Below are positions 50,576-63,100 of a DNA stretch of 64,000 nucleotides, piece after piece. The stretch covers positions 372,001 to 436,000 of the forward strand of contig NW_026947545.1 of the NCBI RefSeq assembly GCF_034190915.1, read 5' to 3'. The number at the start of each line of letters is the position of its first letter. Position 1 is the first letter of the stretch. The notes under the pieces were generated by a model that made no database searches, was not told the DNA's origin, and saw only the letters and a list, made by a program, of their open reading frames with translations. The stretch is from Cavia porcellus (taxonomy: Eukaryota > Chordata > Mammalia > Rodentia > Caviidae). The translations under genes and the position numbers were made by a program.

Positions 50576-53500
50576 TAGGAGAGTGAAAAACATGACGGGG
50601 TGGTGCGCATTGTATGGGTGTGTGTTACATTACATTCACTAGTAGGAGTGAGAAAAACATCACGGGGTGGTGCGCATTGTATGGGTGTGTGTTACATTAC
50701 ATTCACTAGTAGGCGTGAGAAAAACATCACGGGGTGGTGCGCATTGTATGGGTGTGTGTTACATTACATTCACTAGTAGGAGTGTGAAAAACATGACGGG
50801 GTGGTGCGCATTGTATGGGTGTGTGTTACATTACATTCACTAGTAGGAGTGAGAAAAACATCACGGGGTGGTGCGCATTGTATGGCTGTGTGTTACATTA
50901 CATTCACTAGTAGGAGTGAGAAAAACATCACGGGGTGGTGTGCACTGTATGGGTGTTTGTTACATTACATTCACTAGTAGGAGTGAGAAACACATCACGG
51001 GGTGGTGTGCATTGTATGGGTGTGTGTTACATTACATTCACTAGTAGGAAGGAGAAAAACATCATGGGGTGGTGCGCATTGTATGGGTGTGTGTTACATT
51101 ACATTCACTAGTAGGAGTGAGAAAAACATCACGGTGTGGTGGGAATAGGATGGTCTGAATTAGGATAGGCAGTGAGTGGCAATGTAGGATGGAGAAAAGG
51201 ACCGCGGGTTGGTCAGCATTGGGAGGTCAGGGAACATGCAGTGGCCATGTAGGATAGGTTTCTGAAAATCATTGCGGTGTGGTGCGCATTATATGGGTGT
51301 GTGTTACATTACATTCACTAGTAGGAGTGAGAAAAACATCACGGGGTGGAGTGCATTGTATGGGTGTGTGTTACATTCCATTCACTAGTAGGAGTGAGAA
51401 AAACATCACGGGGTGGTGTGAATCGTAGGGTCTGAATTAAGATAGGCAGGGAGTGGCAACGTAGGATGGAGAAAAGCACCGCGGGGTGATCAGCATGTTG
51501 AGGTCAGCGAACATGCAGTGGCAATGTAGGATAGGTTTCTGAAAAACATCGCGGGGTGGTGCGCATTTTATGGGTGTGTGTTACATTACATTCACTAGTA
51601 GGAGTGAGAAAAACATCACGGGGTGGTGCGCATTGTATGGGTGTGTGTTACATTACATTCACTAGTAGGAGTGAGAAAAACATCACGCGGTGGTGCGCAT
51701 TGTATGGGTGTGTGTTACATTACATTCACTAGTAGGAGTGAGAAAAACATCACGGGGTGGTGCGCATTGTATGGGTGTGTGTTACATTACATTCACTAGT
51801 AGGAGTGAATAAAACATCACGGGGTGGTGCGCATTGTATGGGTGTGTGTTACATTACATTCACTAGTAGGAGTGAGGAAAACATCACGGGGTGGTGCGCA
51901 TTGTATGGGTGTGTGTTACATTACATTCACTAGTAGGAGTGAGAAAAACATCACGGGGTGGTGCGCATTGTATGGGTGTGTGTTACATTACATTCACTAG
52001 TAGGAGTGAGGAAAACATCACGGGGTGGTGCGCATTGTATGGGTGTGTGTTACATTACATTCACTAGTGGGAGTGAGAAAAACATCACGGGGTGGTGCGC
52101 ATTGTATGGGTGTGTGTTACATTACATTCACTAGTAGGAGTGAGAAAAACATCACGGGGTGGTGTGCATTGTATGGGTGTGTGTTACATTACATTCACTA
52201 GTAGGAGTGAGAAAAACATCACGGGGTGGTGCGCATTTTATGGGTGTGTGTTACATTACATTCACTAGTAGGAGTGAGAAAAACATCACAGGGTGGTGCG
52301 CATTGTATGGGTGTGTGTTACATTACATTCACTAGTAGGAGAGAGAAAAACATCACGGGGTGGTGGGAATCGGAGGGTCTGAATTAGGATAGGCAGTGAG
52401 TGGCAATGTAGGATGGAGAAAAGCACCGCGGGGTGGTCACCATTGGGAGGTCAGGGAACATGCAGTGGCAATGTAGGATAGGTTTCTGAAAAACATAGCG
52501 GGGTGGTGCGCATTGTATGGGTGTGTGTTACATTACATTCACTAGTAGGAGTGAGAAAAACATCACGGGGTGATGCGCATTGAATGGGTGTGTGTTACAT
52601 TACATTCACTAGTAGGAGTGAGAAAAACATCACGGGGTGGTGCGCATTGTATGGGTGTGTGTTACATTATATTCACTAGTAGGAGTGAGAAAAACATCAC
52701 GGGGTGGTGCGCATTGTATGGGTGTGTGTTACATTACATTCACTAGTGGGAGTGAGAAAAACATCACGGGATGGTGCGCATTGTATGGGTGTGTGTTACA
52801 TTACATTCAATAGTTGGAGTGAGAAAAACATCACGGGGTGGTGTGAATCGGAGGGTCTGAATTAGGATAGGCAGTGAGTGGCAATGTAGGATGGAGATAA
52901 GCACCGCGGGGTCGTCAGCATGGGGAGGTCAGTGAACATGCAGTGGCAATGTAGGATAGGTTTCTGAAAAACATCTCAGGGTGGTGCGCATTGTATGGGT
53001 GTGTGTTACATTACATTCACTAGTAGGAGTGAGAAAAACATCACGGGGTGGTGCACATTGTATGGGTGTGTGTTACATTACATTCACTAGTAGGAGTGAG
53101 AAAAACATCACGTGGTGGTGCGCATTGCATGGGTGTGTGTTACATTACATGCACTAGTAGGAGTGAGAAAAACATCACGGGGTGGTGCGCATTGTAATGG
53201 TGGGTGTTACATTACATTCCCTAGTAGGAGTGAGAAAAAAATCACGGGGTGGTGCGCATTGTATGGGTGTGTGTTACATTACATTCACTAGTAGGCGTGA
53301 GAAAAACATCACGGGGTGGTGCGCATTGTATGGGTGTGTGTTACATTACATTCACTAGTTGGAGTGTGAAAAACATGACGGGGTGGTGCGCATTGTATGG
53401 GTGTGTGTTACATTACATTCACTAGTAGAAGTGAGAAAAACATCACGGGGTGGTGCGCATTGTATGGGTGTGTGTTACATTACATTCACTAGTAGGAGTG

Positions 53501-55299
53501 AGAAAAACATCACGGGGTGGTGTGCATTTTATGGGTGCGTGTTACATTACATTCACTAGTAGGAGTGAGAAAAACGTCATGGGGTGGTGCGCATTGTATG
53601 GGTGTGTGTTACATTACATTCACTAGTAGGAGAGAGAAAAACATCACGGGGTGGTGGGAATATGAGGGTCTGAATTAGGAGAGGCAGTGAGTGGCAATGT
53701 AGGATGGAGAAAAGCACCGCGGGGTGGTCAGCATTGGGAGGTCAGGGAACATGCAGTGGCAATGTAGGATAGGTTTCTGAAAAACATCGCGGGGTGGTGC
53801 GCATTTTATGGGTGTGTGTTACATTACATTCACTAGTAGGAGTGAGAAAAACATCACGGGGTGATGCGCATTGTATGGGTGTGTGTTACATTACATTCAC
53901 TAGTAGGAGTGAGAAAAACATCACGGGGTGGTGCGTATTGTATGGGTGTGTGTTACATTACATTCACTAGTAGGAGTGAGAAAAACATCACGGGGTGATG
54001 CGCATTGTATGGGTGTGTGTTACATTACATTCACTAGTAGGAGTGATAAAAACATCACGGGGTGGTGCGCATTGTATGGGTGTGTGTTACATTACATTCA
54101 CTAGTAGGAGTGAGAAAAACATCACGGGGTGGTGCGCATTGTATGGGTGTGTGTTACATTACATTAACTAGTAGGAGTGAGAAAATCATCATGGGGTGGT
54201 GGGAATCGGAGGGTCTGAATTAGGATAGGCAGTGAGTGGCAATGTAGGATGGAGAAAAGCACCACGGGGTGGTCAGCATGAGGAGGTCAGGGAACATGCA
54301 GTGGCAATGTAGGATAGGTTTCTGAAAAGCATCGCGGGGTCGTGCGCATTGTATGGGTGTGTGTTACATTACATTCACTAGTAGGAGTTAGAAAAACATC
54401 CCGGGGTGGTGCGCATTGTATGGGTGTGTGTTACATTACATTCACTAGTAGGAGTGAGAAAACATCACGGTGTGGTGTGAATCGGAGGGTATGAATTAGG
54501 ATAGGCAGTGAGTGGCAATGTAGGATGGAGAAAAGCACCGCGGGGTGGTCAGCATGGGGAGTTAAGGGAACATGCAGTGGCAATGTAGGATAGGTTTCTG
54601 AAAAACATCGTGGGGTGGTGCGCATTGTATGGGTGTGTGTTACATTACATTCACTAGTAGGAGTGAGAAAAACATCACGTGTGATGCGCATTGTATTGGT
54701 GAGTGTTACATTACATTCACTAGTAGGAGTGAGAAAAACATCACGGGATGGTGCGCATTGTATGGGTGTGTGTTACATTACATTCACTAGTAGGAGTGAG
54801 AAAAACATCACGGGGTGGTGTGCGTTGTATGGGTGTGTGTTACATTACATTCATTAGTAGGAGTGAGAAAAACATCATGGGGTGGTGCTCATTGTATGGG
54901 TGTGTGTTACATTACATTCACTAGTAGGAGTGAGAAAAACAGCACGGGGTGGTGCGCATTGTATGGGTGTGTGTTACATTACATTCACTAGTAGGAGTGA
55001 GAAAAACATCACGGGGTGGTGCGCATTGTATGGGTGTGTGTTACATTACATTCACTAGTAGGAGTGAGAAAAACATCACGGGGTGGTGCGCATTGTATGG
55101 GTGTGTGTTACATTACATTCAAAAGTAGGAGTGTGAAAAACATGACGGGGTGGTGCGCATTGTATGGGTGTGTGTTACATTACATTCACTAGTAGGAGTG
55201 AGAAAAACATCACGGGGTGGTGCGCATTGTATGGGTGTGTGTTACATTACATTCACTAGTAGGAGAGAGAAAAACATCAGGGGTGGTGGGAATCGGAGG
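50576..55299. repeat. Array block 14, cassette followed by rearranged units
   Basis: B2 units start at 51194, 51471, 52418, 52896, 53709, 54254 and 54530. The first four complete a 2791-type cassette. At 52896 the caccgcaggg subtype is replaced by one with gagataagc and a gtcgtcagc joint, and the order then departs from the cassette. The doublet at 54254 (cagcatgagg, aaatcatcatgg) matches 23010, 35264 and 40234, a unit otherwise found in the 4970-bp segments. 51194-53709 recurs at 56773-59288 (offset 5579). Confidence 0.85.
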
Positions 55300-58200
55300 G
55301 TCTGAATTAGGATAGGCAGTGAGTGGCAATGTAGGATGGAGAAAAGCACCGCGGGTTGGTCAGCATTGGGAGGTCAGGGAACATGCAGTGGCAATGTAGG
55401 ATAGGTTTCTGAAAAACATAGCGGGGTGGTGCGCATTTTATGGGTGTGTGTTACATTACATTCACTAGTAGGAGTGAGAAAAACATCACGGGGTGATGCG
55501 CATTGAATGGGTGTGTGTTACATTACATTCACTAGTAGGAGTGAGAAAAACATCACGGGGTGGTGCGCATTGTATGGGTGTGTGTTACATTATATTCACT
55601 AGTAGGAGTGAGAAAAACATCACGGGGTGGTGCGCATTGTATGGATGTGTGTTATATTACATTCACTAGTGGGAGTGAGAAAAACATCACGGGATGGTGC
55701 GCATTGTATGGGTGTGTGTTACATTACATTCACTAGTAGGAGTGAGAAAAACATCACGGGGTGGTGTGAATCGGAGGGTCTGAATTAGGATAGGCAGTGA
55801 GTGGCAATGTAGGATGGAGAAAAGCACCGCAGGGTGGTCAGCATGGGGAGGTCAGGGAACATGCAGTGGCAATGTAGGATAGGTTTCTGAAAAACATCGT
55901 GGGGTGGTGCGCATTGTATGGGTGTGTGTTACATTACATTCACTAGGAGGAGTGAGAAAAACATCACGTGTGATGCGCATTGTATTGGTGAGTGTTACAT
56001 TACATTCACTAGTAGGAGTGAGAAAAACATCACGGGATGGTGCGCATTGTATGGGTGTGTGTTACATTACATTCACTAGTAGGAGTGAGAAAAACATCAC
56101 GGGGTGGTGTGAATCGGAGGGTCTGAATTAGGAAAGGCAGTGAGTGGCAATGTAGGATGGAGAAAAGCAAAGCGGGGTGGTCAGCATGGGGAGGTAAGGG
56201 AACATGCAGTGGCAATGTAGGATAGGTTTCTGAAAAACATCGTGGGGTGGTGCGCATTGTATGGGTGTGTGTTACATTACATTCACTAGTAGGAGTGAGA
56301 AAAACATCACGTGTGATGCGCATTGTATTGGTGAGTGTTACATTACATTCACTAGTAGGAGTGAGAAAAACATCACGGGATGGTGCGCATTGTATGGCTG
56401 TGTGTTACATTACATTCACTAGTAGGAGTGAGAAAAACATCACGGGGTGGTGCGCATTGTATGGCTGTGTGTTACATTACATTCACTAGTAGGAGTGAGA
56501 AAAACATCACGGGGTGGTGCGCACTGTATGGGTGTGTGTTACATTACATTCACTAGTAGGAGTGAGAAACACATCACGGGGTGGTGCGCATTGTATGGGT
56601 GTGTGTTACATTACATTCACTAGTAGGAAGGAGAAAAACATCATGGGGTGGTGCGCATTGTATGGGTGTGTGTTACATTACATTCACTAGTAGGAGTGAG
56701 AAAAACATCACGGTGTGGTGGGAATCGGATGGTCTGAATTAGGATAGGCAGTGAGTGGCAATGTAGGATGGAGAAAAGGACCGCGGGTTGGTCAGCATTG
56801 GGAGGTCAGGGAACATGCAGTGGCAATGTAGGATAGGTTTCTGAAAATCATTGCGGTGTGGTGCGCATTATATGGGTGTGTGTTACATTACATTCACTAG
56901 TAGGAGTGAGAAAAACATCACGGGGTGGAGTGCATTGTATGGGTGTGTGTTACATTCCATTCACTAGTAGGAGTGAGAAAAACATCACGGGGTGGTGTGA
57001 ATCGGAGGGTCTGAATTAAGATAGGCAGGGAGTGGCAACGTAGGATGGAGAAAAGCACCGTGGGGTGATCAGCATGTTGAGGTCAGCGAACATGCAGTGG
57101 CAATGTAGGATAGGTTTCTGAAAAACATCGCGGGGTGGTGCGCATTTTATGGGTGTGTGTTACATTACATTCACTAGTAGGAGTGAGAAAAACATCACGG
57201 GGTGGTGTGCATTGTATGGGTGTGTGTTACATTACATTCACTAGTAGGAGTGAGAAAAACATCACCCGGTGGTGCGCATTGTATGGGTGTGTGTTACATT
57301 ACATTCACTAGTAGGAGTGAGAAAAACATCACGGGGTGGTGCGCATTGTATGGGTGTGTGTTACATTACATTCACTAGTAGGAGTGAATAAAACATCACG
57401 GGGTGGTGCGCATTGTATGGGTGTGTGTTACATTACATTCACTAGTAGGAGTGAGGAAAACATCACGGGGTGGTGCGCATTGTATGGGTGTGTGTTACAT
57501 TACATTCACTAGTAGGAGTGAGAAAAACATCACGGGGTGGTGCGCATTGTATGGGTGTGTGTTACATTACATTCACTAGTAGGAGTGAGGAAAACATCAC
57601 GGGGTGGTGCGCATTGTATGGGTGTGTGTTACATTACATTCACTAGTGGGAGAGAGAAAAACATCACAGGGTGGTGCGCATTGTATGGGTGTGTGTTACA
57701 TTACATTCACTAGTAGGAGTGAGAAAAACATCACGGGGTGGTGCGCATTGTATGGGTGTGTGTTACATTACATTCACTAGTAGGAGTGAGAAAAACATCA
57801 CGGGGTGGTGCGCATTTTATGGGTGTGTGTTACATTACATTCACTAGTAGGAGTGAGAAAAACATCACGGGGTGGTGCGCATTGTATTGGTGTGTGTTAC
57901 ATTACATTCACTAGTAGGAGAGAGAAAAACATCACGGGGTGGTGGGAATCGGAGGGTCTGAATTAGGATAGGCAGTGAGTGGCAATGTAGGATGGAGAAA
58001 AGCACCGCGGGGTGGTCACCATTGGGAGGTCAGGGAACATGCAGTGGCAATGTAGGATAGGTTTCTGAAAAACATAGCGGGGCGGTGCGCATTGTATGGG
58101 TGTGTGTTACATTACATTCACTAGTAGGAGTGAGAAAAACATCACGGGGTGATGCGCATTGAATGGGTGTGTGTTACATTACATTCACTAGTAGGAGTGA

Positions 58201-58611
58201 GAAAAACATCACGGGGTGGTGCGCATTGTATGGGTGTGTGTTACATTATATTCACTAGTAGGAGTGAGAAAAACATCACGGGGTGGTGCGCATTGTATGG
58301 GTGTGTGTTACATTACATTCACTAGTGGGAGTGAGAAAAACATCACGGGATGGTGCGCATTGTATGGGTGTGTGTTACACTACATTCAATAGTAGGAGTG
58401 AGAAAAACATCACGGGGTGGTGTGAATCGGAGGGTCTGAATTAGGATAGGCAGTGAGTGGCAATGTAGGATGGAGATAAGCACCGCGGGGTCGTCAGCAT
58501 GGGGAGGTCAGTGAACATGCAGTGGCAATGTAGGATAGGTTTCTGAAAAACATCTCAGGGTGGTGCGCATTGTATGGGTGTGTGTTACATTACATTCACT
58601 AGTAGGAGTGA

Positions 58612-58745
58612 GAAAAACATCACGGGGTGGTGCACATTGTATGGGTGTGTGTTACATTACATTCACTAGTAGGAGTGAGAAAAACATAACGTGGTGGTGC
58701 GCATTGTATGGGTGTGTGTTACATTACATTCACTAGTAGGAGTGA
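58612..58745. repeat. 134-bp A-dimer duplication, first copy
   Basis: Two A monomers, one with gtgcacatt and the next with an acgtggtgg head, occur twice in a row here (this copy and 58746-58879). The homologous place in the right-hand segment, 63572-63705, has the pair once, as does the stretch after 53033. It is a minimal example of expansion by whole monomers, and explains the offset change from 4960 to 4826 in the surrounding duplication. Confidence 0.85.
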
Positions 58746-58879
58746 GAAAAACATCACGGGGTGGTGCACATTGTATGGGTGTGTGTTACATTACATTCAC
58801 TAGTAGGAGTGAGAAAAACATCACGTGGTGGTGCGCATTGTATGGGTGTGTGTTACATTACATTCACTAGTAGGAGTGA
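58746..58879. repeat. 134-bp A-dimer duplication, second copy
   Basis: This is the second copy of the preceding dimer. It differs by catcacgtgg here against cataacgtgg in the first copy, so one base has changed since duplication. Confidence 0.85.
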
Positions 58880-60120
58880 GAAAAACATCACGGGGTGGTG
58901 CGCATTGTAATGGTGGGTGTTACATTACATTCCCTAGTAGGAGTGAGAAAAAAATCACGGGGTGGTGCGCATTGTATGGGTGTGTGTTACATTACATTCA
59001 CTAGTAGGCGTGAGAAAAACATCACGGGGTGGTGCGCATTGTATGGGTGTGTGTTACATTACATTCACTAGTCGGAGTGAGAAAAACATCACGGGGTGGT
59101 GTGCATTTGATGGGCGCGTGTTACATTACATTCACTAGTAGGAGTGAGAAAAACGTCATGGGGTGGTGCGCATTGTATGGGTGTGTGTTACATTACATTC
59201 ACTAGTAGGAGAGAGAAAAACATCACGGGGAGGTGGGAATAGGAGGGTCTGAATTAGGAGAGGCAGTGAGTGGCAATGTAGGATGGAGAAAAGCACCGCG
59301 GGGTGGTCAGCATGGGGAGTTAAGGGAACATGCAGTGGCAATGTAGGATAGGTTTCTGAAAAACATCGTGGGGTGGTGCGCATTGTATGGGTGTGTGTTA
59401 CATTACATTCACTAGTAGGAGTGAGAAAAACATCACGTGTGATGCGCATTGTATTGGTGAGTGTTACATTACATTCACTAGTAGGAGTGAGAAAAACATC
59501 ACGGGATGGTGCGCATTGTATGGGTGTGTGTTACATTACATTCACTAGTAGGAGTGAGAAAAACATCACGGGGTGGTGTGCGTTGTATGGGTGTGTGTTA
59601 CATTACATTCATTAGTAGGAGTGAGAAAAACATCATGGGGTGGTGCTCATTGTATGGGTGTGTGTTACATTACATTCACTAGTAGGAGTGAGAAAAACAG
59701 CACGGGGTGGTGCGCATTGTATGGGTGTGTGTTACATTACATTCACTAGTAGGAGTGAGAAAAACATCACGGGGTGGTGCGCATTGTATGGGTGTGTGTT
59801 ACATTACATTCACTAGTAGGAGTGAGAAAAACATCACGGGGTGGTGCGCATTGTATGGGTGTGTGTTACATTACATTCACAAGTAGGAGTGTGAAAAACA
59901 TGACGGGGTGGTGCGCATTGTATGGGTGTGTGTTACATTACATTCACTAGTAGGAGTGAGAAAAACATCACGGGGTGGTGCGCATTTTATGGGTGTGTGT
60001 TACATTACATTCACTAGTAGGAGTGAGAAAAACATCACGGGGTGGTGCGCATTGTATGGGTGTGTGTTACATTACATTCACTAGTAGGAGAGAGAAAAAC
60101 ATCAGGGGTGGTGGGAATCG

Positions 60121-63100
60121 GAGGGTCTGAATTAGGATAGGCAGTGAGTGGCAATGTAGGATGGAGAAAAGCACCGCGGGTTGGTCAGCATTGGGAGGTC
60201 AGGGAACATGCAGTGGCAATGTAGGATAGGTTTCTGAAAAACATAGCGGGGTGGTGCGCATTTTATGGGTGTGTGTTACATTACATTCACTAGTAGGAGT
60301 GAGAAAAACATCACGGGGTGATGCGCATTGAATGGGTGTGTGTTACATTACATTCACTAGTAGGAGTGAGAAAAACATCACGGGGTGGTGCGAATTGTAT
60401 GGGTGTGTGTTACATTATATTCACTAGTAGGAGTGAGAAAAACATCACGGGGTGGTGCGCATTGTATGGGTGTGTGTTATATTACATTCACTAGTGGGAG
60501 TGAGAAAAACATCACGGGATGGTGCGCATTGTATGGGTGTGTGTTACATTACATTCACTAGTAGGAGTGAGAAAAACATCACGGGGTGGTGTGAATCGGA
60601 GGGTCTGAATTAGGATAGGCAGTGAGTGGCAATGTAGGATGGAGAAAAGCACCGCAGGGTGGTCAGCATGGGGAGGTCAGGGAACATGCAGTGGCAATGT
60701 AGGATAGGTTTCTGAAAAACATCGTGGGGTGGTGCGCATTGTATGGGTGTGTGTTACATTACATTCACTAGGAGGAGTGAGAAAAACATCACGTGTGATG
60801 CGCATTGTATTGGTGAGTGTTACATTACATTCACTAGTAGGAGTGAGAAAAACATCACGGGATGGTGCGCATTGTATGGGTGTGTGTTACATTACATTCA
60901 CTAGTAGGAGTGAGAAAAACATCACGGGGTGGTGTGAATCGGAGGGTCTGAATTAGGAAAGGCAGTGAGTGGCAATGTAGGATGGAGAAAAGCAAAGCGG
61001 GGTGGTCAGCATGGGGAGGTAAGGGAACATGCAGTGGCAATGTAGGATAGGTTTCTGAAAAACATCGCGGGGTGGTGCACATTGTATGGGTGTGTGTTAC
61101 ATTACATTCACTAGTAGGAGAGTGAAAAACATGACGGGGTGGTGCGCATTGTATGGGTGTGTGTTACATTACATTCACTAGTAGGAGTGAGAAAAATATC
61201 ACGGGGTGGTGCGCATTGTATGGGTGTGTGTTACATTACATTCACTAGTAGGCGTGAGAAAAACATCACGGGGTGGTGCGCATTGTATGCGTGTGTGTTA
61301 CATTACATTCACTAGTAGGAGTGTGAAAAACATGACGGGGTGGTGCGCATTGTATGGCTGTGTGTTACATTACATTCACTAGTAGGAGTGAGAAAAACAT
61401 CACGGGGTGGTGCGCATTGTATGGCTGTGTGTTACATTACATTCACTAGTAGGAGTGAGAAAAACATCACGGGGTGGTGCGCACTGTATGGGTGTGTGTT
61501 ACATTACATTCACTAGTAGGAGTGAGAAACACATCACGGGGTGGTGCGCATTGTATGGGTGTGTGTTACATTACATTCACTAGTAGGAAGGAGAAAAACA
61601 TCATGGGGTGGTGCGCATTGTATGGGTGTGTGTTACATTACATTCACTAGTAGGAGTGAGAAAAACATCACGGTGTGGTGGGAATCGGATGGTCTGAATT
61701 AGGATAGGCAGTGAGTGGCAATGTAGGATGGAGAAAAGGACCGCGGGTTGGTCAGCATTGGGAGGTCAGGGAACATGCAGTGGCAATGTAGGATAGGTTT
61801 CTGAAAATCATTGCGGTGTGGTGCGCATTATATGGGTGTGTGTTACATTACATTCACTAGTAGGAGTGAGAAAAACATCACGGGGTGGAGTGCATTGTAT
61901 GGGTGTGTGTTACATTCCATTCACTAGTAGGAGTGAGAAAAACATCACGGGGTGGTGTGAATCGGAGGGTCTGAATTAAGATAGGCAGGGAGTGGCAACG
62001 TAGGATGGAGAAAAGCACCGTGGGGTGATCAGCATGTTGAGGTCAGCGAACATGCAGTGGCAATGTAGGATAGGTTTCTGAAAAACATCGCGGGGTGGTG
62101 CGCATTTTATGGGTGTGTGTTACATTACATTCACTAGTAGGAGTGAGAAAAACATCACGGGGTGGTGTGCATTGTATGGGTGTGTGTTACATTACATTCA
62201 CTAGTAGGAGTGAGAAAAACATCACCCGGTGGTGCGCATTGTATGGGTGTGTGTTACATTACATTCACTAGTAGGAGTGAGAAAAACATCACGGGGTGGT
62301 GCGCATTGTATGGGTGTGTGTTACATTACATTCACTAGTAGGAGTGAATAAAACATCACGGGGTGGTGCGCATTGTATGGGTGTGTGTTACATTACATTC
62401 ACTAGTAGGAGTGAGGAAAACATCACGGGGTGGTGCGCATTGTATGGGTGTGTGTTACATTACATTCACTAGTAGGAGTGAGAAAAACATCACGGGGTGG
62501 TGCGCATTGTATGGGTGTGTGTTACATTACATTCACTAGTAGGAGTGAGGAAAACATCACGGGGTGGTGCGCATTGTATGGGTGTGTGTTACATTACATT
62601 CACTAGTGGGAGAGAGAAAAACATCACAGGGTGGTGCGCATTGTATGGGTGTGTGTTACATTACATTCACTAGTAGGAGTGAGAAAAACATCACGGGGTG
62701 GTGCGCATTGTATGGGTGTGTGTTACATTACATTCACTAGTAGGAGTGAGAAAAACATCACGGGGTGGTGCGCATTTTATGGGTGTGTGTTACATTACAT
62801 TCACTAGTAGGAGTGAGAAAAACATCACGGGGTGGTGCGCATTGTATTGGTGTGTGTTACATTACATTCACTAGTAGGAGAGAGAAAAACATCACGGGGT
62901 GGTGGGAATCGGAGGGTCTGAATTAGGATAGGCAGTGAGTGGCAATGTAGGATGGAGAAAAGCACCGCGGGGTGGTCACCATTGGGAGGTCAGGGAACAT
63001 GCAGTGGCAATGTAGGATAGGTTTCTGAAAAACATAGCGGGGCGGTGCGCATTGTATGGGTGTGTGTTACATTACATTCACTAGTAGGAGTGAGAAAAAC

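Larger units (their letters stand above)
55300..60120. repeat. ~4.8-4.96-kb segment, copy 1
   Basis: B2 units start at 55341, 55819, 56162, 56773, 57050, 57997, 58475 and 59288. The first three recur at offset 4825 and 56773-58475 at offset 4960. The 135-bp change reflects about two more A monomers in the second copy between 60987 and 61733. Marks shared by both copies include catcacccggtgg, gggagagagaaaaacatcacagg, gtcaccattggg and tttgatgggcgcgtg. Confidence 0.88.

Noticed and set aside
565..61082. About fifty open frames of 61-97 codons on both strands, many nearly identical
   Set aside because: All lie in satellite monomers, share the repeat's translation, end at the monomer's own TAG or TGA, and show no coding constraint; indels of one base are tolerated between copies. 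No gene is supported.
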